Assembly: GCF_052115385.1 (NCBI RefSeq)
Contig: NZ_JBFRGP010000002.1
Span: 1-64,000 of the forward strand
Length of the DNA stretch: 64,000 nucleotides
Source of the DNA: Dyella_D sp052115385
GTDB taxonomy: Bacteria; Pseudomonadota; Gammaproteobacteria; Xanthomonadales; Rhodanobacteraceae
Reading direction: 5' to 3'
Numbering within the stretch: the first letter of the stretch is position 1; each line of letters starts with the position of its first letter. The notes beneath the pieces are model-generated. The model did not search any database. It was not told the origin of the DNA and saw nothing but the letters and a program-made list of their open reading frames with translations. This document shows, one piece after another, positions 27,918 through 36,366 of the stretch. Made by a program: the position numbers and the translations under genes.

Positions 27918-29048
27918 TCAAACACGTTGTGCGGACTCTTCGGGGACAGGGGCGGCGTTCCAGCCGCCATAGGGAGCGTCGGTGCGGGCGATCACCGCGC
28001 CGCCGAGGCAGGCTTCGCCATCGTAGAAAACTACGGACTGGCCGGGTGTGACGGCGCGCTGGGCTTCGTCGAACAGCACCTCGACGCCATCGGCGTCGAC
28101 GCGCACGGTGCAGGCCTGGTCGTGCTGGCGGTAGCGCGTCTTGGCGGTGCAGCGGAATTCGCCGGCAGGGGCGGCGCCGGCCACCCAGGTCGGCGTTTCG
28201 GCATACAGGCGGCGCGAGTGCAGCCAGTGGTTCTCGCCGCCCTGGGCCACGTACAGCAGGTTGGCGCGCACGTCCTTGCCGACCACGTACCAGGCGTCGC
28301 CGCTGGCGCCCTGGCGGCCGCCGATACCCAGGCCGTTGCGCTGGCCCAGCGTGTAATACATCGCGCCCTGGTGCTCGCCGATGCGCTCGCCGTCGGGTGT
28401 GCGCATGTCGCCGGGCCGGGCGGGGATGTATTGGCTGAGGAACTCGCGGAAATCGCGCTCGCCGATAAAGCAGATGCCGGTGGAATCCTTCTTGGCATGC
28501 GTGGGCAGGGCGGCGTCCAGCGCCATCCGGCGCACCGCGGATTTTTCGATCTCGCCGACCGGGAACAGCGTGGCGGCCAGTTGCCGCTGGCCTAGCGCGT
28601 GCAGGAAATAGGTCTGGTCCTTGCTCGCATCGACGGCGCGCAGCAGGCGGTACTGCCCGTCGCGCTGATCGACGCGGGCGTAGTGGCCGGTGGCGATTTT
28701 CTGTGCACCGAGGGCGTGCGCTTCGTCGAGGAAGGTCTTGAACTTGATCTCGCGGTTGCACAGCACGTCCGGGTTCGGCGTGCGACCGGCGCGGTATTCG
28801 GCGAGGAAATGCTCGAACACGCCGTCCCAGTATTCGGCGGCGAAATTTCGTGCGTGAAAGGGCAGGCCCAGGCGGCCGCAGACGGCCACGGCGTCCTTGC
28901 GGTCGGCATCGGTTGTGCAGGGGCCGCTGCGCTCGTCTTCTTCCCAGTTCTGCATGAACAGGCCTTCCACCTCGTGGCCGGCCCGTTGCAGCAGCAGGGC
29001 GGCGACCGAGGAATCCACGCCGCCGGAGATGCCCAGCATCACTTTCAC
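27918..29048 (-). CDS. mnmA: tRNA-specific 2-thiouridylase MnmA
   Basis: This encodes 376 residues from a GTG start. The PP-loop is GISGGVDSSVAALLL; the two catalytic cysteines are in GPCTTDADRKDA and STGICFIGERDF, and NPDVLCNREIKF is also conserved. It puts sulfur on the wobble uridine (s2U34) of tRNAs for Lys, Glu and Gln, using ATP and a persulfide relay. GTG 29048 gives the family start MKVMLGISGG and overlaps the nudJ stop (GTGA), indicating coupled translation. Confidence 0.95.
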   Translation of the reverse strand: MKVMLGISGGVDSSVAALLLQRAGHEVEGLFMQNWEEDERSGPCTTDADRKDAVAVCGRLGLPFHARNFAAEYWDGVFEHFLAEYRAGRTPNPDVLCNREIKFKTFLDEAHALGAQKIATGHYARVDQRDGQYRLLRAVDASKDQTYFLHALGQRQLAATLFPVGEIEKSAVRRMALDAALPTHAKKDSTGICFIGERDFREFLSQYIPARPGDMRTPDGERIGEHQGAMYYTLGQRNGLGIGGRQGASGDAWYVVGKDVRANLLYVAQGGENHWLHSRRLYAETPTWVAGAAPAGEFRCTAKTRYRQHDQACTVRVDADGVEVLFDEAQRAVTPGQSVVFYDGEACLGGAVIARTDAPYGGWNAAPVPEESAQRV

Positions 29049-29536
29049 GGATAGCGGTCCTCGGGCAGCAGGCTGCTCAGCGCCGACAGCGGCACGCGCT
29101 GGCCGGCCAGCCAGGCGTCGATGCTGCGCAGGACCAGCGGGCTGCGCAGGCGCTCGCCCAGGCCAGCCACTTCGGCGCGGGTCAGCCACAGGGCGCGGCG
29201 GATGCCCTGGTCCAGCGGGCGGGCCGGATCGTGCCCGACCGGGCTGGCGGCGAAGCTGAAGCGCAGCACGCTGTGGCCATGCTCGCTGCTGCGCCACTGG
29301 TGCACGCCGACCAGCGCGTCGAGCTCGACCGTCCAGCCGGTTTCCTCCAGCGTTTCACGCACGGCGGCGCTGGCCAGGCTTTCGCCATCGTCCAGATGGC
29401 CAGCCGGCTGGTTATAGACGAGGCGGCCGTTGACCTCTTCTTCCACCATCAGATAGCGGCCGCCGTCGGCCACCACGCAGGCGACGGTGACGCGGGGACA
29501 CCACACGGGAGAAGGGCTGGCAGCGGGATCGTTCAT
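29045..29536 (-). CDS. nudJ: Nudix hydrolase, NudJ-like phosphatase
   Basis: This encodes 163 residues. The Nudix box GHLDDGESLASAAVRETLEE...GW (about 44-66) is complete, with the catalytic Glu residues. NudJ-type enzymes hydrolyse thiamine pyrophosphate precursors and nucleoside di/triphosphates. ATG 29536 is used. Position directly upstream of mnmA with overlap is the conserved nudJ-mnmA arrangement. Substrate is inferred from the family. Confidence 0.88.
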   Translation of the reverse strand: MNDPAASPSPVWCPRVTVACVVADGGRYLMVEEEVNGRLVYNQPAGHLDDGESLASAAVRETLEETGWTVELDALVGVHQWRSSEHGHSVLRFSFAASPVGHDPARPLDQGIRRALWLTRAEVAGLGERLRSPLVLRSIDAWLAGQRVPLSALSSLLPEDRYP

Positions 29537-29673
29537 GGGCAGGGATATAGCGCGTAAAGCCGGCACTGGAAAAGACGACATTGTGCCATCACCTGAAAGT
29601 GCTATCCCGGACCGCGGAAACCATCGCGTGGGCCGGGCGGTATACTGGCCACAAGATCGAGACAGCGGAACTC

Positions 29674-30000
29674 ATGGCGCACGAACCCGAACACGAGCAA
29701 GGCACAGGGCATGGCCTGGCGTTGGAAACCTCCCGTCCGGAGGTGGCGCGCCCGCCGCTGTTCCAGGTGGTCCTGCTCAACGACGATTTCACCCCCATGG
29801 ATTTCGTGGTGGAGGTGCTGCGCAGCTTCTTCGGCCTGGACCAGGAGCGCGCGGTGCAGGTGATGCTTCACGTGCATACTCGGGGCAAGGGTGTGTGCGG
29901 GGTCTTCACGAGGGAGGTGGCCGAAACCAAGGTGACCCAGGTGAACGAATATTCACGTGCCCATCAGCATCCTTTGCTATGCACTATGGAAAAGCTGTGA
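29674..30000 (+). CDS. clpS: ATP-dependent Clp protease adaptor ClpS
   Basis: This encodes 108 residues. The core has FQVVLLNDDFTPMDFVVEVL (about 30-49), HVHTRGKGVCGVFTREVAETK and VNEYSR, all family hallmarks. ClpS binds N-degron substrates and delivers them to ClpA. ATG 29674 fits the family after a variable N-terminal tail. It is followed by clpA 63 bp downstream. Confidence 0.95.
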   Translation: MAHEPEHEQGTGHGLALETSRPEVARPPLFQVVLLNDDFTPMDFVVEVLRSFFGLDQERAVQVMLHVHTRGKGVCGVFTREVAETKVTQVNEYSRAHQHPLLCTMEKL

Positions 30001-30063
30001 GCGCCCCCATTTCGTGGTCATCGCGGCGCTAGCCGCCCTGCCATCCAAGCGGAGAAGGTCCGG

Positions 30064-32334
30064 ATGTTCAGCAAGGATCTCGAAGTCACCATCGGCCAGT
30101 GCTACAAGCAGGCCCGCGAGCAGCGCCACGAATTCATGACGGTGGAGCACCTGCTGCTCGCGCTCACCGAAAACCAGTCGGCCCTGGGCGCGTTGCGCGC
30201 CTGCGGGGTCGACCTGCCGCGGCTCACCCACGAGCTGGAAAAAATCATCGCCGAGACCGTGCCGGTACTGCCGCACGGCGACGAGCGCGACACCCAGCCG
30301 ACCCTGGGCTTCCAGCGCGTGCTGCAGCGGGCCGTGTACCACGTGCAGTCTTCCGGCCGTAAGGAAGTCACCGGCGCCAACGTGCTGGTGGCGATCTTCG
30401 GCGAGAAGGATTCGCACGCGGTGTACTTCCTGCACCAGCAGGAGATCACCCGCCTCGACGTGGTCAATTACATCTCGCACGGCATCGCCAAGATCGGCGA
30501 CGAGCCGTCCAGCGGCATGCCGGGCACCGACCGCGAGAGCGAGGAGGGCGGCGATTCCAAGGGCAATCCCTTGAGCGAGTACGCCGCCAACCTCAACGAG
30601 CTGGCGCTGGAAGGCAAGATCGATCCGCTGATCGGCCGCCAGGACGAGATCGAGCGCACCATCCAGGTGCTGTGCCGCCGCCGCAAGAACAACCCGCTGT
30701 ACGTGGGCGAGGCCGGCGTCGGCAAGACCGCCCTGGCCGAAGGCCTGGCCAAGCGCATCGTCGACGGCGACGTGCCGGAAGTGCTGGAGAACGCCACCAT
30801 CTGGTCGCTGGACCTGGGCGCCCTGGTGGCCGGCACCAAGTACCGCGGCGATTTCGAGAAGCGCCTGAAGGCGGTGATCACCCAGCTCAAGAAGCAGCCG
30901 GGCTCGATCCTGTTCATCGACGAGATCCACACCATCATCGGCGCCGGTTCCGCCTCGGGCGGCACCATGGACGCGTCGAACCTGATCAAGCCGATGCTGG
31001 CCTCCGGCGAGCTGCGTTGCATCGGTTCGACCACCTTCCAGGAATTCCGCGGCATCTTCGAGAAGGACCGCGCGCTGGCCCGCCGCTTCCAGAAGATCGA
31101 CGTGGTCGAGCCCACCGTGGCCGACAGCATCGAGATCCTCAAGGGCCTGCGCTCGCGCTTCGAAGAACACCACAACGTGGTTTACACCAACGAGTCGCTG
31201 AAGGCGGCGGTGGACCTGTCGGTGAAGCACATTCCCGACCGCCTGCTGCCGGACAAGGCGATCGACGTGATCGACGAAGCCGGCGCCCGCCAGCGCCTGC
31301 TGCCGGTCGACCAGCGCACCGGCAAGATCGACGTGCCGGAAGTCGAATACATCGTGGCCAAGATGGCGCGCATCCCGGCCAAGCAGGTTTCCGCCTCGGA
31401 TCGCGATGTGCTGCGCAACCTCGAGCGCAACCTCAAGATGGTGGTGTTCGGCCAGGATGCGGCGATCGAGGCCTTGGCCTCGTCGATCAAGATGGCGCGT
31501 TCCGGCCTGGCCGACCCGTCCAAGCCGATCGGCTCCTTCCTGCTCGCCGGCCCGACCGGCGTGGGCAAGACCGAGGTCACCCGCCAGCTGGCGATGCAGC
31601 TGGGCATCGAGATGATCCGCTTCGACATGTCCGAGTACATGGAAGCGCATTCCGTCTCGCGCCTGGTCGGCGCACCTCCGGGCTATGTCGGCTTCGACCA
31701 GGGCGGCCTGCTGACCGAGGCGGTGACCAAGCATCCGCATGCGGTGCTGCTGCTGGACGAGATCGAGAAGGCGCATCCGGATGTGTACAACATCCTGCTG
31801 CAGGTGATGGACCGCGGCGTGCTGACCGACACCAATGGCCGCGAGGCGAACTTCAAGAACGTGATCGTGGTGATGACCACCAATGCCGGCGCGCAGCAGG
31901 CTGCCCGCCGCGGCATCGGCTTCGTCAAGCAGAGCCACACCACCGATTCGATGGAAGTGATCCGCCGCACCTTCACACCGGAGTTCCGCAACCGCCTGGA
32001 TGCGGTGATCCAGTTCAATGCGCTGGACTTCGAGCACATCCTGCGGGTGGTCGACAAGTTCCTGATCGAGCTGGAAAGCCAGCTGTCGGAGAAGCACGTG
32101 GCGCTGGACGTGGACGCCGACGCCCGCCGCTGGCTGGCCGAGCACGGCTTCGATCCGCAGATGGGCGCGCGCCCGATGGCCCGCGTGATCCAGGAGAAGG
32201 TGAAGCGTCCGCTGGCCGACGAGCTGCTGTTCGGCAAGCTGTCCGAAGGCGGCAAGGTGCGCCTCAGCGTGGCCGAAGGCGAGCTGAAGGTGGATACCGA
32301 GGAAGCGGAGAAGCTGCCGGCGGTGGTTACCTGA
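30064..32334 (+). CDS. clpA: ATP-dependent Clp protease ATP-binding subunit ClpA
   Basis: This encodes 756 residues (758 in E. coli). The Clp N domain (about 1-145, FSKDLEVTIGQCYKQAREQR) is followed by AAA+ module 1 with P-loop GEAGVGKTALAEGLA and Walker B ILFIDEIHT, and module 2 with GPTGVGKTEVTRQLA and LLLDEIEKAHPDVYN. It unfolds substrates and feeds them into ClpP. It forms the conserved clpS-clpA pair, convergent with infA and followed by a bidirectional terminator. Confidence 0.96.
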   Translation: MFSKDLEVTIGQCYKQAREQRHEFMTVEHLLLALTENQSALGALRACGVDLPRLTHELEKIIAETVPVLPHGDERDTQPTLGFQRVLQRAVYHVQSSGRKEVTGANVLVAIFGEKDSHAVYFLHQQEITRLDVVNYISHGIAKIGDEPSSGMPGTDRESEEGGDSKGNPLSEYAANLNELALEGKIDPLIGRQDEIERTIQVLCRRRKNNPLYVGEAGVGKTALAEGLAKRIVDGDVPEVLENATIWSLDLGALVAGTKYRGDFEKRLKAVITQLKKQPGSILFIDEIHTIIGAGSASGGTMDASNLIKPMLASGELRCIGSTTFQEFRGIFEKDRALARRFQKIDVVEPTVADSIEILKGLRSRFEEHHNVVYTNESLKAAVDLSVKHIPDRLLPDKAIDVIDEAGARQRLLPVDQRTGKIDVPEVEYIVAKMARIPAKQVSASDRDVLRNLERNLKMVVFGQDAAIEALASSIKMARSGLADPSKPIGSFLLAGPTGVGKTEVTRQLAMQLGIEMIRFDMSEYMEAHSVSRLVGAPPGYVGFDQGGLLTEAVTKHPHAVLLLDEIEKAHPDVYNILLQVMDRGVLTDTNGREANFKNVIVVMTTNAGAQQAARRGIGFVKQSHTTDSMEVIRRTFTPEFRNRLDAVIQFNALDFEHILRVVDKFLIELESQLSEKHVALDVDADARRWLAEHGFDPQMGARPMARVIQEKVKRPLADELLFGKLSEGGKVRLSVAEGELKVDTEEAEKLPAVVT

Positions 32335-32357
32335 GCCGCAATGCGGGAACGCAGAAA

Positions 32358-32390
32358 GAAAAGGCCGCGCTGAGCGCGGCCTTTTCGTTT
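32358..32390. terminator. Bidirectional terminator between clpA and infA
   Basis: AAAAGGCCGCGC and GCGCGGCCTTTT form a stem with A and T runs on both sides, so it can serve clpA and, on the opposite strand, infA. Confidence 0.8.
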
Positions 32391-32416
32391 TCGGAACCCG
32401 GCCTGGTGAGGCTGGT

Positions 32417-32448
32417 CCGATGGCCTGCCTATCCAGGCAGGCCATCGG
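32417..32448. repeat. Perfect 14-bp hairpin next to the infA stop
   Basis: CCGATGGCCTGCCT (32417-32430) is complementary to 32435-32448, with loop ATCC. It lies 5 bases beyond the infA stop codon and probably stabilises the mRNA 3' end. Confidence 0.65.
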
Positions 32449-32452
32449 AAGA

Positions 32453-32671
32453 TCACTTCATGCGATAGGTGATACGACCCTTGGTCAGATCGTACGGGGT
32501 CATCTCCACCTTCACCTTGTCGCCGGTGAGGATGCGGATGTAATGCTTGCGCATGCGACCGGAAATGTGGGCGGTGATCACGTGCCCATTCTCCAGCTGC
32601 ACGCGGAACATGGTGTTCGGCAGGGTCTCCATGACCGTGCCTTCCATTTCGATGACGTCGTCTTTGGCCAT
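32453..32671 (-). CDS. infA: Translation initiation factor IF-1
   Basis: This encodes 72 residues, exactly the usual length. It is a single S1/OB-fold domain: MAKDDVIEMEGTVMETLPNT, then GHVITAHISGRMRKHYIRI and VEMTPYDLTKGRITYR. IF-1 sits in the ribosomal A site during initiation. The clpS-clpA/infA order matches E. coli. Confidence 0.98.
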   Translation of the reverse strand: MAKDDVIEMEGTVMETLPNTMFRVQLENGHVITAHISGRMRKHYIRILTGDKVKVEMTPYDLTKGRITYRMK

Positions 32672-32754
32672 GCGTTCCGGTCGGTAAGGGAGCAGCCGTC
32701 GCGGCCGCGTAAGCGGGCGATTATGCCATGGAATGACGGATGGTTAAAGAATCA

Positions 32755-33030
32755 TCAGCCGAAGTGCTCGTCCAGCTTGCGGCGGATCTCCTGTTCCACC
32801 ATCCCCTTGAGCGGGGCCAGCATCATGCCCAGCTCGGCCCGGACCTGGATGGCGTCCGCAGCCACCTCGATCGAGCCGTTGACGCCGGGCCGCTGGAAGC
32901 TGAGGGTGTCGCCCTGCCACTGGCCTTCCATGCCGAACTTCTCGCGCATGCGTGCCGCCACCTGCTCGACCACGGCGCGGGCCTCGGGCATGGAAAGCTG
33001 GTGCGGGCGGCGGATGTCGATCTTGGGCAT
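32755..33030 (-). CDS. Polyhydroxyalkanoic acid system family protein (PF09650-type)
   Basis: This encodes 91 residues. The family pattern is visible: an N-terminal strand and helix IDIRRPHQLSMPEARAVVEQ, then SIEVAADAIQVRAELGMMLAPLK and a C-terminal helix with EIRRKLDEHFG. The family is named for PHA granule association but its action is not well defined, and no PHA synthase is nearby. ATG 33030 is chosen over an upstream frame that has no ribosome-binding site. Confidence 0.72.
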   Translation of the reverse strand: MPKIDIRRPHQLSMPEARAVVEQVAARMREKFGMEGQWQGDTLSFQRPGVNGSIEVAADAIQVRAELGMMLAPLKGMVEQEIRRKLDEHFG

Positions 33031-33172
33031 GGCGGGTTCCTGCAGGGAAACCACGCATATTAGCGGCGATGGCCGCGCATTGAGCAGTGATCGTCCGCGC
33101 ATTCAGCGCCGGCCGCATGGAGCGGACGCATGTATCTGCTAGAGTCCCGCCGGTCTCTAGACTGGTTCACAG

Positions 33173-33943
33173 ATGCGCATCGAGTTTCCTCATTCGGCCC
33201 GCGAAGATTTTCGTTGGGAGCAACCGCTGCTGAGGATCGGCAGCGCGCCCGACAACGATCTGGTGCTGGCCGAGCGGCAGGCCGGCAGCCACCATCTGCG
33301 CATCCAGCTGGATCGCCGCGGCTGGGTGCTGCAGGTGTTGCCGCAGGGGAATCGCATCTACGTCAACGCCCGGCCGGTGCGCGAACGGGCCCTGCTGCGT
33401 GCCGGCGACATCCTCAGCGTGGGCGATTGCCGCATGCTGCTGTGCTCCGACGAGTCACCCGAGCTACGGGCTGCGCTGGAGGTCGAGTCGGATTCGGCCC
33501 GCTGCGGCGTGGCCTTGCGCGCGATGGGCGGTCCGCTGTCGGGCCGGGTGATCCCGGTCGAGGGCGTGCTGGAATTCGGCCCGCTCGGCCGCTATGCGCT
33601 GGAACTGCCGCAGGGCGAAGCCGCATCTTTTCGGCTGGCCTGGAAGGACGGGCAGGTGTGGCTTGAATCGCTGCAGGGTTCGGAGCGTTATCCGCTGCGC
33701 GTCAACGGTGCGCCGGTCGAGCGGGTGGCGTTGCATCCAGGCGACCAGATCGGCCTGGCCATGCACCGCTTCGTGGTCGACGCCCCCGGCCTGGAGCGCG
33801 AACCCGAGCTGCCGCCGCCCCCGCCCGAACCGGAGCATCTGCCGGAAGAAGATGCCGGCCCGCGCGGCGAGGTGTGGTGGCTGATCGTCACCGCCGCGGT
33901 GCTGGCCCTGGGCATCGCCTTGATCCTGCTGGTTCGTTTCTAA
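33173..33943 (+). CDS. FHA-domain protein with C-terminal membrane anchor
   Basis: This encodes 256 residues. An FHA domain at about 1-95 has RIGSAPDNDLVLAERQ, a variant of the RxG/SxxH/N phosphothreonine-binding pattern (HHLRIQL supplies the H), and YVNARPV. A second FHA-like half (about 105-205, RVNGAPVERVALHPGDQIGL) follows. After a Pro-rich linker PPPPPEPEH there is one membrane helix WWLIVTAAVLALGIALILLV at the C-terminus, placing the FHA domains in the cytoplasm. No kinase gene is adjacent. Partner unknown. Confidence 0.75.
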   Translation: MRIEFPHSAREDFRWEQPLLRIGSAPDNDLVLAERQAGSHHLRIQLDRRGWVLQVLPQGNRIYVNARPVRERALLRAGDILSVGDCRMLLCSDESPELRAALEVESDSARCGVALRAMGGPLSGRVIPVEGVLEFGPLGRYALELPQGEAASFRLAWKDGQVWLESLQGSERYPLRVNGAPVERVALHPGDQIGLAMHRFVVDAPGLEREPELPPPPPEPEHLPEEDAGPRGEVWWLIVTAAVLALGIALILLVRF

Positions 33944-34022
33944 AGCAACTGTTTTTTACGGTTGACGCTGGGTTGTTGCGGCGCGGCATAATGCGGCGCT
34001 TATCCTCTTCAAAAGGCGTCGC

Positions 34023-35108
34023 ATGAGCAGGGTCTGGAATTTCAGCGCGGGGCCGGCCGCGATTCCCAGTGCAGTGCTGGAGCGCGCGCAGCGCGAACTG
34101 CTCGACTGGAACGGCAGCGGCGCCTCGGTGATGGAACTGTCCCATCGCGGCAAGCGCTTTATCGGCCTGGCCGAGCAAGCCGAAGCCGACCTGCGCGAGC
34201 TGCTGAAGATTCCCGCCGACTACGCCGTGCTATTCCTGCAGGGCGGCGCCACCCAGCATTTCGCGCAGATTCCGCTGAACCTGGCCGGCGAGGGCGACAG
34301 CGCCGACTATATCGTCAACGGCCACTGGGGCGAGAAGGCCGCCAGCGAAGCGGCGCCGTATGTGCGGGTGAATATCGCGGCGAGCAGCAAGAACCAGCAT
34401 TACCTCAGCCTGCCGCCACGCGAGAGCTGGCAGCTCGACCCGCGCGCCGCCTACGTGCACTACACGCCGAACGAAACCATCCACGGCGTCGAATACCACA
34501 GCGTGCCGGATGTCGGCGAGGTGCCGCTGGTGGCGGACATGTCCTCCAACATCCTGTCCGAGCCGCTGGATATCAGCCGCTTCGGCCTGATCTACGCCGG
34601 CGCGCAGAAGAACATCGGCCCCTCCGGCCTGGTGGTGATGATCATCCGCCGCGACCTGCTGCAGCGCGCCTCGCGTCCGATGGCGAAGATCTTCCGCTAC
34701 GCCGATCACGCGGCCAACGATTCGATGCTCAACACGCCCAATACCTGGGGCTGGTATCTGGCCGGGCTGACCTTCCAGTGGCTGAAGGAGCAGGGCGGTC
34801 TCGAGGCGATCGCGCGCCGCAACCACGACAAGGCCGAACTGCTCTACCAGGCCATCGACCATTCCGGCGGCTACTACCGCAATCCGGTCGATATCGCCGC
34901 GCGTTCGCGCGTGAATGTGCCCTTCACCCTGCACGACAGCGCGCTGGACGCGGATTTCCTCAAGGAATCCGAAGCCGCCGGCCTGCTCGCGCTGAAAGGC
35001 CACAAGGCACTGGGCGGCATGCGCGCCTCGCTCTACAACGCAGTGTCGCTGGAGGCCGTGCAGGTGCTGGTGCAGTTCATGCGCGATTTCGCCGCGCGGC
35101 ATGCTTGA
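34023..35108 (+). CDS. serC: Phosphoserine aminotransferase
   Basis: This encodes 361 residues (362 in E. coli). It has NFSAGPAAIP, GGATQHFAQIP and the PLP-lysine motif YAGAQKNIGPSGLVV. It converts 3-phosphohydroxypyruvate to phosphoserine with glutamate and also serves in pyridoxal phosphate synthesis. It is the first gene of serC-pheA-aroA, a common gammaproteobacterial order. Confidence 0.96.
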   Translation: MSRVWNFSAGPAAIPSAVLERAQRELLDWNGSGASVMELSHRGKRFIGLAEQAEADLRELLKIPADYAVLFLQGGATQHFAQIPLNLAGEGDSADYIVNGHWGEKAASEAAPYVRVNIAASSKNQHYLSLPPRESWQLDPRAAYVHYTPNETIHGVEYHSVPDVGEVPLVADMSSNILSEPLDISRFGLIYAGAQKNIGPSGLVVMIIRRDLLQRASRPMAKIFRYADHAANDSMLNTPNTWGWYLAGLTFQWLKEQGGLEAIARRNHDKAELLYQAIDHSGGYYRNPVDIAARSRVNVPFTLHDSALDADFLKESEAAGLLALKGHKALGGMRASLYNAVSLEAVQVLVQFMRDFAARHA

Positions 35109-35150
35109 TCGGCATGGCTGATCAGCACGGTTGATCAGCACGGCTGATCG
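35105..35150. repeat. Short tandem repeat after serC
   Basis: A 13-base unit (YTGATCAGCACGG) is repeated about three and a half times, with the first copy slightly diverged. It begins inside the last codons of serC and could vary in copy number. Confidence 0.7.
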
Positions 35151-35234
35151 CTTTTACCGCCGCCGATCAGGCACTATGCATTGCTCCGTTTGGACTTCTT
35201 TACCCCCGCATCAGGTTAGCTTCGACATTCAGCC

Positions 35235-36323
35235 ATGACCGAACAAAAAGTCTCGCTCGAACAGGTGCGCGAACGCATCGACAGCATCGACCGCCAGATC
35301 CAGGAGCTCATCGCCGAGCGCGCGACCTGGGCCCAGGAAGTGGCACGCGTCAAGGGCGAGGGGCTGTCGGCGATCGACTATTACCGACCCGAGCGCGAGG
35401 CCCACGTGCTGCGCATGGTGGTGGACCGCAACCGCGGGCCGCTGTCCGATACCGAGATGGTGCGGCTGTTCCGCGAGATCATGTCCTCCTGCCTGGCGCA
35501 GGAAGACCCTCTCAAGGTCGGCTTCCTCGGCCCCGAGGGCACCTTCAGCGAGCAGGCCGTGCGCAAGCATTTCGGCCATGCTGCCTACGGGCTGCCGCTG
35601 GGCAGCATCGAGGAAGTGTTCCAGGAGGTCGCCGCCGGCCATGCCGATTTCGGCGTGGTGCCGGTGGAGAACTCCGGCCAGGGCATGATCCAGATCACCC
35701 TGGACATGTTCCTCACCTCCGCCGCCACCATCTGCGGCGAGATCGAGCTGCGCGTGCACCAGTGCCTGCATTCGCAGGGCGGCCGGATGGAAGACATCAA
35801 GCGCGTGTATGCGCATGCGCAGTCGCTGCAGCAGTGCAAGACCTGGCTGCGCATCAACCTGCCGGGCGTGGAATGCATCGCGGTCAGCAGCAATGCCGAA
35901 GCCGCGCGCATGGCGCGGCATGCGGACGACGCCGGCGCGATCGCCGGCGAAACGGCGGGCCGCGTGTATGGCCTGAAGACGCTGGCCACCGGCATCGAGG
36001 ACCGCGCCGACAACACCACCCGCTTCCTGGTGATCGGCCGCTCGCTGTTCCCGCCCTCGGGCAACGACCGCACCTCGCTGCTGATCACGGTGAACGACAA
36101 GCCCGGCGCGCTGTACGACGTGCTCAGCCCGTTCGCCAAGCACGACGTCAGCCTCAACCGCATCGAGTCGCGCCCCGCGCATACCGGCAAGTGGCAGTAC
36201 GCGTTCTTTATCGACGTGTCCGGCCACGTGCACGACGCGCCGATCCAGGCCGCGATGCAGGAGATGGACGGCGCCGCCGCGCAGGTGCGCGTGCTCGGTT
36301 CCTACCCGGTGGCCTTGCCCTGA
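35235..36323 (+). CDS. pheA: Bifunctional chorismate mutase/prephenate dehydratase
   Basis: This encodes 362 residues with three parts: an AroQ-type chorismate mutase (about 1-90, RERIDSIDRQIQELIAERA), a prephenate dehydratase (about 95-275, FLGPEGTFSEQAV, VVPVENSGQGM, TTRFLVIG) and an ACT regulatory domain (about 280-360, SLLITVNDKPGALYDVLSPF and the ESRP phenylalanine-binding motif). It makes phenylpyruvate for phenylalanine and is feedback-inhibited by phenylalanine. No attenuator leader is obvious upstream. Confidence 0.96.
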   Translation: MTEQKVSLEQVRERIDSIDRQIQELIAERATWAQEVARVKGEGLSAIDYYRPEREAHVLRMVVDRNRGPLSDTEMVRLFREIMSSCLAQEDPLKVGFLGPEGTFSEQAVRKHFGHAAYGLPLGSIEEVFQEVAAGHADFGVVPVENSGQGMIQITLDMFLTSAATICGEIELRVHQCLHSQGGRMEDIKRVYAHAQSLQQCKTWLRINLPGVECIAVSSNAEAARMARHADDAGAIAGETAGRVYGLKTLATGIEDRADNTTRFLVIGRSLFPPSGNDRTSLLITVNDKPGALYDVLSPFAKHDVSLNRIESRPAHTGKWQYAFFIDVSGHVHDAPIQAAMQEMDGAAAQVRVLGSYPVALP

Positions 36324-36366
36324 TTCTTGACCGCGGCGGCCGCCGGCCGCCGCCCGGAGAAGCTTC

